From NCBI RefSeq assembly GCF_000209655.1, contig NC_015458.1, positions 186,001-250,000 of the forward strand: a stretch of DNA of 64,000 nucleotides, in the 5' to 3' direction. Numbering within the stretch: position 1 is the stretch's first letter; every line of letters starts with the position of its first letter. Below are positions 1 to 8,431 of this stretch, one piece after another. The notes beneath the pieces were generated by a model. That model had not been told where the DNA came from, ran no database searches, and was given only the letters and a program-made list of their open reading frames with translations. Made by a program: the position numbers and the translations under genes. This DNA comes from Pusillimonas sp. T7-7. GTDB lineage: Bacteria; Pseudomonadota; Gammaproteobacteria; Burkholderiales; Burkholderiaceae_B.

Positions 1-1
1 C

Positions 2-220
2 GTGGTGCTGACCATCAACATGGAAATAGGGTTGATTACCCCACCCGTTGGACTGAACCTGTTTGTGCTCAACTCGATTGCGCCAAATGTGCCCACACGT
101 GATATTTTGTGGGGGGCTCTGCCTTATGTGCTGGTAATGATGCTGGGCATACTGATCCTATGCTTGTTTCCCGGTATTGTTACCTGGTTGCCAGAGCTCG
201 TCATGGGGCCGGCCATATAA
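2..220 (+). CDS. TRAP transporter large permease (DctM-type), C-terminal fragment
   Basis: Only the last 72 residues lie in the window; the gene begins upstream. The tail reads as two hydrophobic segments with the conserved ITPPVGLNLFV motif, typical of the end of the 12-TM large membrane subunit (DctM/SiaM-like) of tripartite ATP-independent periplasmic transporters. Such permeases use a cation gradient to import organic acids delivered by a periplasmic binding protein. The substrate cannot be told from this fragment. It converges on the cardiolipin synthase gene with only 9 bp between the stop codons. Confidence 0.85.
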   Translation: MVLTINMEIGLITPPVGLNLFVLNSIAPNVPTRDILWGALPYVLVMMLGILILCLFPGIVTWLPELVMGPAI

Positions 221-229
221 CGACGGCTG

Positions 230-1705
230 CTACAGGTAGGGACTGGCCAGCCAGATGATCCGGTTACGCAAACGCTTGCGAAACGGTATGGTGGCCAGCT
301 CTTCCAGTGTGACGAGATCTGCGTTTTCTATTTCGCTGTCTATCAGCCCTTCGATCTTGGCGGCAAGCTCGTGACTGTAGACTTCCATGTCCAACTCAAA
401 ATTAAGCCGTAGGCTGCGCGGGTCCATATTCGACGACCCCACATACGACCAGGAGCCATCTATGGTGATGAGCTTGGAGTGGTTGAAGTTGCCGCGGGCC
501 CGCCATACTCGGCAACTATTGCGTATGACCTGATCCAACTGTGCCGTCATGGCGTAGTTCACCAGACGCAAGTTATTGCGGCCGGGGATGACGATATCGA
601 CGATGATGCCGCGTCTGGCCGCGGTATTGATGGCGCCCAGCAGCACCTGGTCGGGCAGAAAGTAGGGCGATTGTATGCGTATGTGTTTTTGTGCGACGGC
701 AAATGCGCCCAGCAGCATGTTGTGGGTGCCCACTATATAGCGGTCGGGGCCAGATCGTATGCCGCGTGCGGGTACTTGCGGCATGGGTGCGTTCCATGTG
801 TTGCAGCACCATGCATCGAAAGGCAGGTTTTCTTTAGTGGTGAATTCCCAGTCGTGGGCGAACACCGACATCAATTGCAGTACGACTGGCCCTTCAACCT
901 TGAAGTGGGTATCGCTGCAGGTATCGAGGCCCGCCACGGCGGATACGAACTCTTCACGTATATTCATGCCGCCGGTAAAGGCGATGCAGCCGTCAATGAC
1001 CAGTATCTTGCGGTGACTGCGCAGATTGGCGTAGGGCATGCGCATGAATCCCAGCGGATTGGTCATGAAGAGGGCGGCGGGGATTTTTTTCTTGCGCAGC
1101 AGCCGGATGATGGGCGGACGTGAATACTTCGAGCCGACGGCATCGATCAGTACCCGCACCTGTACGCCACGCTCTACAGCGCGTACTAGTGCATCAACGA
1201 TCTTGCGGCCTTCGCTATCGTTATCGAAAATATAGGTTTGCAGAGCAATGGATTTGCTGGCTTTGTCTATGGCGGCGATCATGGCCGGATAGGTTTGGTC
1301 ACCCCCCACGAGCAACTGGATGTTATTGCCATCGCTGAGCGGAAAGTGGCTAATGCGGTCGCCTAGTACGCGCAGCGATTCGAACTGGGCGGGAACGATG
1401 TTGCTGATATCGGCAAGCGGAAGTTCCGGCTTGCTGACGTAGTTCTTCAAGCTCTTGTTGCGTTGTTCTGAAATATGGTCATGACGGATGCGGTTGATGC
1501 CTGCGATCAGGTAGATGAACGGGCCGAGCAGGGGTGACATCATGATGATGCCCACCCAGCCTATGGCCGCTCGTACATCGTTTTTGGTCATGGCGGCATG
1601 AACGGCTGCCGTACCGCCCACCGCTATGCTCAGCAATAGCGCCAGGTGGGGCCAGTATTCTGAAGCCAGGTATTCCAAATAGGCCATGTCCATAAACTGA
1701 GCCAT
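230..1705 (-). CDS. cls: Cardiolipin synthase (ClsA-type, phospholipase D superfamily)
   Basis: The 491-residue protein has two N-terminal membrane segments (about residues 20-38 and 44-70) followed by two phospholipase D domains. Each carries an HxKxxxxD motif: H231/K233/D238 and H409/K411/D416. This layout and length are those of bacterial ClsA, which condenses two phosphatidylglycerol molecules to cardiolipin and glycerol at the inner membrane. It stands alone, transcribed toward the TRAP permease end. The family also includes other phosphatidyltransferases, but the full-length ClsA architecture makes cardiolipin synthase the best call. Confidence 0.92.
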   Translation of the reverse strand: MAQFMDMAYLEYLASEYWPHLALLLSIAVGGTAAVHAAMTKNDVRAAIGWVGIIMMSPLLGPFIYLIAGINRIRHDHISEQRNKSLKNYVSKPELPLADISNIVPAQFESLRVLGDRISHFPLSDGNNIQLLVGGDQTYPAMIAAIDKASKSIALQTYIFDNDSEGRKIVDALVRAVERGVQVRVLIDAVGSKYSRPPIIRLLRKKKIPAALFMTNPLGFMRMPYANLRSHRKILVIDGCIAFTGGMNIREEFVSAVAGLDTCSDTHFKVEGPVVLQLMSVFAHDWEFTTKENLPFDAWCCNTWNAPMPQVPARGIRSGPDRYIVGTHNMLLGAFAVAQKHIRIQSPYFLPDQVLLGAINTAARRGIIVDIVIPGRNNLRLVNYAMTAQLDQVIRNSCRVWRARGNFNHSKLITIDGSWSYVGSSNMDPRSLRLNFELDMEVYSHELAAKIEGLIDSEIENADLVTLEELATIPFRKRLRNRIIWLASPYL

Positions 1706-1824
1706 TCCTTGCAGGGGAGTTCAAAGTTCAACCGAAGCGGTAGGGGCGTCTGATTCCCCGTGATGAGCCAGAGCAAGTATATAAGATCGCCTGGGCTTAT
1801 GGGCGTGGGCGGGCCGTGGCCCGC

Positions 1825-2061
1825 TCAGTCAGTGGATGGGCGTTCTTGCAAGCTGTCGTACCACTGCGGGTTGGGTGCCCCCTGGCAGGCAAAAACCTGG
1901 GCGCGGGATGGGGCGCGCCATACGCCGCCGCCTATCCCGGGCGTGGGTTGCACGCCATACCAGAACCAGCGGCCGTCTTCATCTTGAGCGGCCCAGTTCC
2001 AGGCAGTGGGCGCGAGCGACCAGTCGGGAAAAGAGGGATGAGAGTTCAGCGTATTGGTCAC
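1825..2061 (-). CDS. Small Trp-rich conserved hypothetical protein
   Basis: This 78-residue reading frame starts at GTG. It has a composition unlike a random shadow: six Trp, many Pro and acidic residues, and a readable pattern (AWNWAAQDEDGRWFWYG, then GGGVWRAPSR). No signal peptide or membrane segment is visible, so it is probably cytosolic. No known function is recognised. It lies alone between cls and a terminator/tRNA-His unit. The GTG start has no strong Shine-Dalgarno sequence, so the exact start is uncertain. Confidence 0.6.
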   Translation of the reverse strand: MTNTLNSHPSFPDWSLAPTAWNWAAQDEDGRWFWYGVQPTPGIGGGVWRAPSRAQVFACQGAPNPQWYDSLQERPSTD

Positions 2062-2094
2062 AACAGTGTTTTTGCGGTGTCAGGGAGCCATGTA

Positions 2095-2117
2095 CAAAAA
2101 AGCCCGCGTCAGCGGGC
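2095..2117 (-). terminator. Rho-independent terminator downstream of tRNA-His
   Basis: On the minus strand a GCCCGC/GCGGGC stem with a 4-nt loop (2102-2117) is followed directly by six T residues. It sits about 90 bp past the 3' end of tRNA-His and just before the small Trp-rich gene, so it should end the tRNA transcript. Confidence 0.8.
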
Positions 2118-2204
2118 GATAATTCTAAAGTTCTGGATTTTGTTCTAATTTTCATATTGCAGGACAGCGCGAATCGCACAATGCTATGAAAACCAAAGGG
2201 AATT

Positions 2205-2281
2205 TGGGGTGACCGATGGGGCTCGAACCCACGACAACCGGAATCACAATCCGGGACTCTACCAACTGAGCTACGGTCACC
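2205..2281 (-). tRNA. tRNA-His (GTG anticodon)
   Basis: On the minus strand the sequence folds as a complete cloverleaf with acceptor pairing GTGACCG/CGGTCAC. It has the extra G at -1 opposite C73 that is diagnostic for tRNA-His, anticodon GTG in the loop TTGTGAT, the T-arm GGTTCGAGCC, and an encoded CCA (2205-2207). Confidence 0.97.
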
Positions 2282-2356
2282 ATTGTAAGTGCGCAAGCAA
2301 TGCAGCATTGCGCTGGCTAATTGCTGCATGCCAATACTGGCTTGCAAGTATAGCAG

Positions 2357-2385
2357 CTTTCAGCAAGGCCATGCCTGGCTGAAAG
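2357..2385. other. Imperfect stem-loop between ypfJ and tRNA-His
   Basis: CTTTCAGC...GCTGAAAG arms extend to a 13-bp stem with one mismatch around a 3-nt loop. It lies downstream of the ypfJ stop codon and upstream of tRNA-His. There is no T tract on either strand, so it is at best a weak terminator or a processing site. I see nothing else in the 2282-2478 gap. Confidence 0.4.
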
Positions 2386-2478
2386 AACGAAATTCTAGCA
2401 TGAATGCGTGTCTTGTTGGGGCCGTTCATTTCAGCCTGCTTGGCGAACGGCATCTGTCTGGAAAATGGGTGGCAGAGG

Positions 2479-3330
2479 CTATAGCGTCGCGGCGCCAAAA
2501 GTGTCGCATTGTGCGGGGTCGCCGCTTTGGAAACCACGATCGAACCAGCGCACCCTTTGGGCCGAGGTGCCGTGGGTGAAAGAGTCTGGCACCACATAGC
2601 CTTGTCCCCGTTTTTGCAGTGTGTCGTCACCGATCGCGCTGGCAGCATTCAAGCCCTCTTCGATGTCGCCTGGCTCCAATGTGTTGCGTTGGGCGTCAGA
2701 ATGGTTGGCCCATACCCCTGCCAGGCAATCAGCCTGGAGCTCCACGCGCACAGACAACTGGTTGGACGCTGCCGTGCTTGCGCCGCGACGTGCTTGATCA
2801 ACCTGGTCCATGACGCCCAGCAGGTGTTGTACGTGGTGGGCGACCTCGTGCGCAATGACATAAGCCTGCGCAAAGTCGCCGGGAGAGTTGAGTTCTTGTG
2901 CCATCTGCTGGAAAAAGCTTAGATCCAGATACACCTTTCGGTCGCCCGGGCAATAAAATGGGCCCATGGCGGATTGGCCGGTCCCGCAAGCGGTAGGCGT
3001 GGAGCCATTGAACAGCACCAGCTTGGGTTCCTGATAAGAACCCCATTTCTTCTGCTGGAATACGGTGCTCCAGGCGTCTTCGGTGTCGGCCAGTACTTTG
3101 GATACGAATTGGGTTTGCGGAGTTTCGGCAGGCGCCTGTACGCTTTGCTCTGTGCCGACGGGCCCGGCAACGTTTTGCAGTACGACGCTGGGGTCAACGC
3201 CAAAGTATATGGCCACCAGTGCAAGTACGATGGTGCCCAAGCCAATTTTGCCACCTCGTCCGCCTATGCGCATGCGTTGGCCGCGACGATCTTCTATATT
3301 GCGGCTTTGGCGAGAGTTGTTCAATCGCAT
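2479..3330 (-). CDS. ypfJ: Neutral zinc metallopeptidase-like membrane protein, YpfJ family
   Basis: The 283-residue protein has an arginine-rich cytosolic N-terminus, one membrane anchor at about residues 29-45 and a large extracytoplasmic domain. The zinc-binding HEVAH motif is at residues 161-165, and a CGTGQSAMGPFYCPGD-type segment before it is typical of the YpfJ/putative neutral zinc metallopeptidase family (Pfam 'Zn_peptidase'). Length and order of motifs match the family. Substrates are not established. The gene is transcribed alone, divergent from the yciO-like gene 129 bp away. Confidence 0.85.
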   Translation of the reverse strand: MRLNNSRQSRNIEDRRGQRMRIGGRGGKIGLGTIVLALVAIYFGVDPSVVLQNVAGPVGTEQSVQAPAETPQTQFVSKVLADTEDAWSTVFQQKKWGSYQEPKLVLFNGSTPTACGTGQSAMGPFYCPGDRKVYLDLSFFQQMAQELNSPGDFAQAYVIAHEVAHHVQHLLGVMDQVDQARRGASTAASNQLSVRVELQADCLAGVWANHSDAQRNTLEPGDIEEGLNAASAIGDDTLQKRGQGYVVPDSFTHGTSAQRVRWFDRGFQSGDPAQCDTFGAATL

Positions 3331-3459
3331 GGTAGCTCCTTGGGGGCAGGCACGGCTTGCAATAGCCGTCCTATATATTATCGGAAAGAAGGCTGATTTT
3401 ATTGCCTGCGCCGTCCAGGGAACTTAAACTCTCCCATCAAGAATGTTAGGATACGTTAA

Positions 3460-4086
3460 ATGGCTCAATTTTTTGTCGTTCACCCACAGAATCCTCAGGC
3501 GCGACTGCTCAAGCAGGCCGGTCAGTTGCTGGCCGACGGCGGCTTGGTGGCCGTACCCACCGATTCCAGCTATGCAGTGGTAGCGCGTCTGGACGATAGG
3601 CCGGCAGCTGATGCCCTGCGCCGCCTGCGCGGCCTGGATGAACGCCATCACCTGACCCTGCTTTGCCGTGACCTGGCTGAGATAGGTCATTTTGCCAAGG
3701 TGGATAATCGTCAGTACCGTTTCCTGAAGATGGCCACGCCTGGCCCCTGGACATTCATCCTCGAGGCCACTCGCGAAGTGCCGCGACGGGTTTCCCATCC
3801 GTCGCGCAAGACCATAGGCATACGTGTACCTGACCACAAAGTGACCCTGGCCCTTATTGAAGCGGCTGGCACTCCCCTGATGTCCACCACATTGATACCG
3901 GAAGATGAAGAAGATCCCATGAATGACGGGCAGGCCATATACGACCGTTATGCCAACCAGCTTGCGGCTGTCATAGATGGCGGTGCTTGTGTGCTGGCCC
4001 CTACCACGGTGCTGGACCTGACAGGCGCCAGCCCCGAGGTCATTCGTCGCGGGCAGGGCGATTTGTCTGCATTGGGTCTGGACTAA
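3460..4086 (+). CDS. YciO/YrdC/Sua5-family protein
   Basis: The 208-residue protein is a single YrdC-type domain: the early GGLVAVPTDSSYAV segment, the KxR-like RRLRG region and the TPGPWTFILEAT segment are characteristic. Family members bind double-stranded RNA or ATP; Sua5/TsaC make threonylcarbamoyl-AMP for tRNA t6A synthesis. The sequence resembles the YciO branch more than TsaC, and the YciO role is less clear, so no tRNA-modifying activity is asserted. An M50 protease gene follows 80 bp downstream on the same strand, as is common in betaproteobacteria. Confidence 0.85.
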   Translation: MAQFFVVHPQNPQARLLKQAGQLLADGGLVAVPTDSSYAVVARLDDRPAADALRRLRGLDERHHLTLLCRDLAEIGHFAKVDNRQYRFLKMATPGPWTFILEATREVPRRVSHPSRKTIGIRVPDHKVTLALIEAAGTPLMSTTLIPEDEEDPMNDGQAIYDRYANQLAAVIDGGACVLAPTTVLDLTGASPEVIRRGQGDLSALGLD

Positions 4087-4165
4087 CGAACTTTTTTGAT
4101 TTCCCACAGCCCTAGTCTATGGGTCGCCTGTGTTGTTGGCGGCTGGCTACCCTTCCCGGATATTT

Positions 4166-4816
4166 ATGGATGCGTTGATACAAACGATAACGGTTTATGC
4201 CTTGCCTGTGCTTTTTGGCATTACCCTGCATGAGGCCGCACATGGCTATGTAGCCCGGATGTTTGGTGATCCGACCGCTTGGCAGGCAGGACGCATCAGC
4301 CTGAATCCCCTACGCCATATCGATCCTGTTGGCACCATTATTGTGCCGCTGGTGCTCTTGTTCAGCACCAAGTTGCTGGGTGGGGGCGGCCTGCTGTTCG
4401 GCTGGGCCAAGCCTGTGCCGGTCGACTGGGGCCGTTTACGCCGTCCCAAGCGCGATATGCTGTGGGTGGCGCTTGCAGGCCCGGCCTCTAACCTGGTCAT
4501 GGCCATTATCTGGGCCTTGAGCCTGCGGATGCTGGCTGAAACCGGGGCCAGCCAGGGTGATTTCTGGGTGCAAATGACTGTTGCCGGCATACAGGTCAAC
4601 CTGATACTGATGGCCTTGAACCTGGTGCCCTTGCCTCCCCTGGATGGCGGGCGGATTATGTTCAGCCTGTTGCCCAGTCGCATGGCCTGGCAATTCTCCA
4701 AAATAGAACCTTATGGCTTGCTGATACTCATTATTCTGATGTTGACGGGGGTTCTCTGGATCGTACTGGGCCCCTTGTTGGCTTTTGGTCAACTAATTGT
4801 TAATTGGTTTTTATAA
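4166..4816 (+). CDS. Site-2 protease family (M50) membrane metallopeptidase
   Basis: From the ATG at 4166 the protein has 216 residues and several membrane segments. The zinc ligands are in H22-E23-A-A-H26 inside the first helix; the second conserved motif NLVPLPPLDGGRI, with the Asp ligand, lies near residue 155. This is the short rhomboid-sized M50 form without PDZ or CBS domains, an intramembrane protease of unknown substrate. A TTG 36 bp upstream would add 12 residues but breaks the family pattern, so the ATG is preferred. Downstream is dapA. Confidence 0.88.
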   Translation: MDALIQTITVYALPVLFGITLHEAAHGYVARMFGDPTAWQAGRISLNPLRHIDPVGTIIVPLVLLFSTKLLGGGGLLFGWAKPVPVDWGRLRRPKRDMLWVALAGPASNLVMAIIWALSLRMLAETGASQGDFWVQMTVAGIQVNLILMALNLVPLPPLDGGRIMFSLLPSRMAWQFSKIEPYGLLILIILMLTGVLWIVLGPLLAFGQLIVNWFL

Positions 4817-4892
4817 ATTTTCCCGCTTATCCGGTAAACTTGTGAGTTGATAAGTTCCCGTTTACGGTGAGTTCAAGGAGATCATCCTCATC

Positions 4893-5798
4893 ATGGCAAC
4901 AAGCACGGATCCTGCGATTCCTACTTTTCAGGGCAGTTTGGTCGCCCTAATCACACCTATGCTGCCTGATGGCAGTCTCGATTTCGATGCCTATCGAAAG
5001 TTGATCGACTGGCACGCAGAGCAGGGTACCGATGGTCTGGTCGTCGTTGGCACGTCGGGCGAGTCGCCTACTGTCAGCGTCGAAGAGCATGTAGAGCTCA
5101 TCAAGGTGGCGGTGCAGCACGCAGCGGGAAGGCTGCCCGTTATTGCGGGCATAGGTGGCAACTCCACCTCTGAAGCCATTGAGCTGTCGCATCACGCCAA
5201 GGAAGTGGGTGCACAGGCTGGCTTGTCTGTTGTACCTTACTACAACAAGCCTACGCAGGAAGGCCTGTACCAGCACTTCAAGACCATCTCTGAAGCAGTC
5301 GACCTGCCTGCCATCTTGTACAACGTGCCCGGACGAACTGTTGCCGACATGAGCAACGACACCATACTCCGCCTGGCCCAGGTGCCTGGCATCATAGGCG
5401 TAAAGGATGCCACGGGCGATATGGCCCGTGCGGGGCTGCTGCTGCGCGACGTGCCAGCCGGGTTCCAGGTCTTTAGTGGCGACGATCCCACGGCTGCCGC
5501 CCTCATGCTGTTGGGCGGGCAAGGCAATATTTCAGTTACCGCCAATGTGGCGCCCAAGCTCATGCACGAGTTATGCATGGCGGCCATACAGGGCAATGTT
5601 GCGCTGACACGCCAGCTTAATGCCCGCCTGGCCACTTTGAACAAAGTGCTGTTCGTTGAAGCCAATCCGATTCCCGTCAAATGGGCCGTCGCCGAAATGG
5701 GCCTGACCAAACTGGGCTATCGCCTACCGTTAACCGCCCTGCATGAGCAGTACCATAACTTGGTGCGCAACGCTCTGAAAGAAGCAGGCTTACTCTGA
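4893..5798 (+). CDS. dapA: 4-hydroxy-tetrahydrodipicolinate synthase
   Basis: The 301-residue TIM-barrel enzyme condenses pyruvate with aspartate semialdehyde, the first committed step of lysine/diaminopimelate synthesis. Visible hallmarks are GTSGES (residues 53-58), Y143 in YNVPGRT and the Schiff-base lysine K171 in GVKDATGD. The ATG is preceded by AAGGAG at a good distance. bamC follows with one base between stop and start, the classic dapA-bamC (dapA-nlpB) arrangement, implying co-transcription. Confidence 0.97.
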   Translation: MATSTDPAIPTFQGSLVALITPMLPDGSLDFDAYRKLIDWHAEQGTDGLVVVGTSGESPTVSVEEHVELIKVAVQHAAGRLPVIAGIGGNSTSEAIELSHHAKEVGAQAGLSVVPYYNKPTQEGLYQHFKTISEAVDLPAILYNVPGRTVADMSNDTILRLAQVPGIIGVKDATGDMARAGLLLRDVPAGFQVFSGDDPTAAALMLLGGQGNISVTANVAPKLMHELCMAAIQGNVALTRQLNARLATLNKVLFVEANPIPVKWAVAEMGLTKLGYRLPLTALHEQYHNLVRNALKEAGLL

Positions 5799-5799
5799 A

Positions 5800-6945
5800 A
5801 TGATCTATATGCGTATGAATAAACGTTGCGTCGGCATTACGCTGGGCCTGGGCATGCTGGTATTGTCGGGTTGCTCAACCCTGAATCAGGCGCTGGGCAA
5901 CGAAGAGGCCGTCGATTATAAAAGCACGGTTGCGGGCGATCCGCTGACCATCCCCCCAGACCTGACTCAGGCCAATCGCGATGCCCGCTATCGGGCGCCC
6001 GAAGGCACGACGACTTTCAGCCAGTATGCGCAGAATCAGCAAGCCCAGCAGAACTCCAGCGCCAGCGATAACATCCTGCCCCAGACCGAAGGCATTAAAG
6101 TCATGCGCGACGGCGATGTGCGCTGGCTGGTTGTCGACCAGTCGGCCGAAGCGGTTTATCCGAAGATTATCGAATTCTGGAGCGAGCAGGGCTTTACCAT
6201 ACACTCGCAGGACCCGCGCGCTGGCCTGATGGAAACCGACTGGGCTGAAAACCGCGCCAAGATTCCCGAAGACTGGATCCACAGCGCCCTGGGTTCCATT
6301 CTTGAGTCGGTTTACGACAGCGGTGAGCGTGAGCGTTTCCGTACACGCCTGGAGCGCGTCAATGGCAAAACTGAAGTCTATATCAGCCACGACCATATGG
6401 TCGAAACAGCTGTTGGCGCAGGTGGCACGGGCGACACAGCATCCAGCTTCAAGTGGGTCATGGGTAAAGAAGATCCCGGCCTGAATGCCGCCATGCTGGC
6501 ACGCCTGATGGTTTACCTGGGTACTGATGTCAATAATGCCAGGGCCATGGTCGCCCAGGCCGAAAAAGAAGGCAGCGAGCCCCAGGTCGTACAGGCTGGC
6601 GAAGGCGGTTCTTCCTTGGTTCTGGCCGAATCCTTCGACCGGGCATGGCGCCGTGTGGGCGTGGCCATTGACTCGGCCGGCTTCTCGCTTGAAGACCGCG
6701 ACCGTTCCACTGGCGACTACTACATCCGCTATCTTGATAGTGATACGGGCGAGAAAATCGAACAGCAAAACTTCATTGGTCGCTTGTTCGGCTCACGCAA
6801 CACGGCCGAGGCTGTTCCTTACCGCATCCATGTTGCCGACCAGGGTTCGAGCTCTGCCGTAACAGTGCTCGATCAAAACGGTCAGGTTCAAGATACTGAT
6901 ACCGCGCGCCGCATCATGTCGGTACTGGCAACGCACATGAATTAG
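5800..6945 (+). CDS. bamC: Outer membrane assembly lipoprotein BamC
   Basis: The 381-residue protein starts with a lipoprotein signal whose lipobox is LVLSGC, so the mature protein begins at that Cys. The N-terminal unstructured stretch and two helix-grip domains match BamC/NlpB, a component of the BAM complex that inserts beta-barrel proteins into the outer membrane. It is coupled to dapA. A 40-bp palindrome just after the stop probably ends the operon. Two ATGs (5800 and 5809) are possible; both leave the lipobox intact. Confidence 0.9.
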   Translation: MIYMRMNKRCVGITLGLGMLVLSGCSTLNQALGNEEAVDYKSTVAGDPLTIPPDLTQANRDARYRAPEGTTTFSQYAQNQQAQQNSSASDNILPQTEGIKVMRDGDVRWLVVDQSAEAVYPKIIEFWSEQGFTIHSQDPRAGLMETDWAENRAKIPEDWIHSALGSILESVYDSGERERFRTRLERVNGKTEVYISHDHMVETAVGAGGTGDTASSFKWVMGKEDPGLNAAMLARLMVYLGTDVNNARAMVAQAEKEGSEPQVVQAGEGGSSLVLAESFDRAWRRVGVAIDSAGFSLEDRDRSTGDYYIRYLDSDTGEKIEQQNFIGRLFGSRNTAEAVPYRIHVADQGSSSAVTVLDQNGQVQDTDTARRIMSVLATHMN

Positions 6946-6956
6946 GCCAAAGCCTG

Positions 6957-6996
6957 GGTTAACGCTGAAAGTGCAGCTGCACTTTCAGCGTTAACC
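6957..6996. terminator. Perfect 40-bp palindrome, probable bidirectional terminator
   Basis: Two 20-base arms (6957-6976 and 6977-6996) are exact reverse complements with no spacer. It lies between the convergent genes bamC and cysG. On the plus strand it is followed by GG and a four-T run; the minus-strand side lacks a strong T run. As RNA the centre GCAGCTGC would open to a small loop. Confidence 0.7.
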
Positions 6997-7000
6997 GGTT

Positions 7001-8398
7001 TTAGTCAGCACGAATGCTGGCGCCAAACCACTCCAGCTTCGGCCCCAGCGCAGTCACTTCACCAATCAATAATAATGACGGCGCCTTGATATCGTGCTCA
7101 AGCGCCAGTTGCGCCATGTTTTCCAAGGTGCCCTGCAGTACCCGTTGTGAACTGCGGGTGCCATTTTCGACAATGGCAAAGGGGGTCTGGCCCGAGCGGC
7201 CATGCAACATCAATTGTCCGGCCAGCCAGTCCAACTGGCTGACACCCATGTAAAAGGCAAGTGTTTGTTTGGGCTGCGCCAATGCGGGCCAGTCTTCCAG
7301 CATGGTGTCCTGACGGCAATGTGCCGTGACCAGCCGCACTGATTGAGCATGATCACGGTGGGTCAAGGGGATGCCCGCGTAGGCGGCGCAGGCCAGGGCC
7401 GCTGTAATGCCGGGTACGACTTCGTAGGGCACTTGATGCTTGCGCAAAAACTCCAGCTCTTCTCCGCCTCTTCCAAACACAAAAGCGTCCCCGCCTTTCA
7501 GGCGTACGACCAACTGGCCTTGTTGTGCGCGCTCGAGCATCAGTGCATGTATTCTGGCTTGCGTGGCATTATGGTCTTCACCAGGAATTTTCCCGACGGA
7601 AATTTGCTCGGCGTCGCGGCGGGCCAGCTCCAGTATGGGTTCATCGACCAGGCGGTCATACAAAATGACGTCTGCCTCATTGAGCGCACGTAGCGCCTTC
7701 AAGGTCAGCAGTCCAGGGTCGCCGGGTCCGGCGCCCACCAGGAGTACTTTACCGCTGACCGTGGCCTGTGGCTGCTCCAGAGCCTCTTCAAGCAACCGTT
7801 CGGCCTGCTCCGGTTGTTGCTGGCGCAGGGCGGCGGCCACCGGGCCGTCCAACAGCCAATCGTAGAACTCACGGCGAGGACGTAGCTCGGGTCGTGCGCT
7901 TCGTATGGCAGGGCGGTACCTGGCGGCCAGTGTCGCCAACGAGCCCAGGGTGTGATCGAACAGCGTTTCTATGCGTTCACGTACCCGCCGCGCCAGAACA
8001 GGAGCGCTGCCTGCAGACGAGATGGCGATCGTCAGCGGCGAACGGTCAACGATGGAAGGCACCTGGAACGAGGAAAGTTCCGGGTCATCGACCACATTGA
8101 TAAAGAGGCGCTGCGCATTGGCCAGTTCAGCAATCTGGCGGTTCAGGCCGCGATCGTCGGTGGCTGCTACAACCAGCCAGACTTCGGCCAGCCAATCTGG
8201 CTGGAAGTTGTCACGCAGCCGTTCGATCCGGCCTTGCGCTTGCAGTTGTTCTAGCAGCTCTGTGGCTTGTGGTGCACCGATGGTGACCAGGGCGCCTGAA
8301 GCCAGCAGGCTTTTTGTCTTTCGTTCGGCGACCGGGCCGCCGCCCACAACCAGTACGCGCCGTCCTTTCAGGTCGGCAAAAAGGGGAAATAATCTCAT
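7001..8398 (-). CDS. cysG: Siroheme synthase CysG (fused methyltransferase/dehydrogenase/ferrochelatase)
   Basis: The 465-residue protein has the N-terminal NAD-dependent precorrin-2 dehydrogenase/ferrochelatase module ([18 protein letters not shown] near residue 15) and a C-terminal uroporphyrinogen-III methyltransferase module ([16 protein letters not shown] near residue 220). It turns uroporphyrinogen III into siroheme, the cofactor of the sulfite reductase encoded by cysI just upstream. Position as the last gene of the cysJ-cysI-cysG block supports the role. Spacing to cysI is 33 bp. Confidence 0.95.
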   Translation of the reverse strand: MRLFPLFADLKGRRVLVVGGGPVAERKTKSLLASGALVTIGAPQATELLEQLQAQGRIERLRDNFQPDWLAEVWLVVAATDDRGLNRQIAELANAQRLFINVVDDPELSSFQVPSIVDRSPLTIAISSAGSAPVLARRVRERIETLFDHTLGSLATLAARYRPAIRSARPELRPRREFYDWLLDGPVAAALRQQQPEQAERLLEEALEQPQATVSGKVLLVGAGPGDPGLLTLKALRALNEADVILYDRLVDEPILELARRDAEQISVGKIPGEDHNATQARIHALMLERAQQGQLVVRLKGGDAFVFGRGGEELEFLRKHQVPYEVVPGITAALACAAYAGIPLTHRDHAQSVRLVTAHCRQDTMLEDWPALAQPKQTLAFYMGVSQLDWLAGQLMLHGRSGQTPFAIVENGTRSSQRVLQGTLENMAQLALEHDIKAPSLLLIGEVTALGPKLEWFGASIRAD

Positions 8399-8431
8399 AG
8401 CGGGTAGGGGAAGGTGATCAGTGCCTGTGTT

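Noticed and set aside
889..908. Resemblance to the shared operator in cls (CCCTTCA...TGAAGTGGG)
   Set aside because: The spacer is four bases rather than two and the site lies in coding sequence with no gene start near it.
5875..6768. 297-residue minus-strand frame inside bamC
   Set aside because: Antisense of bamC; no motif and no ribosome site.
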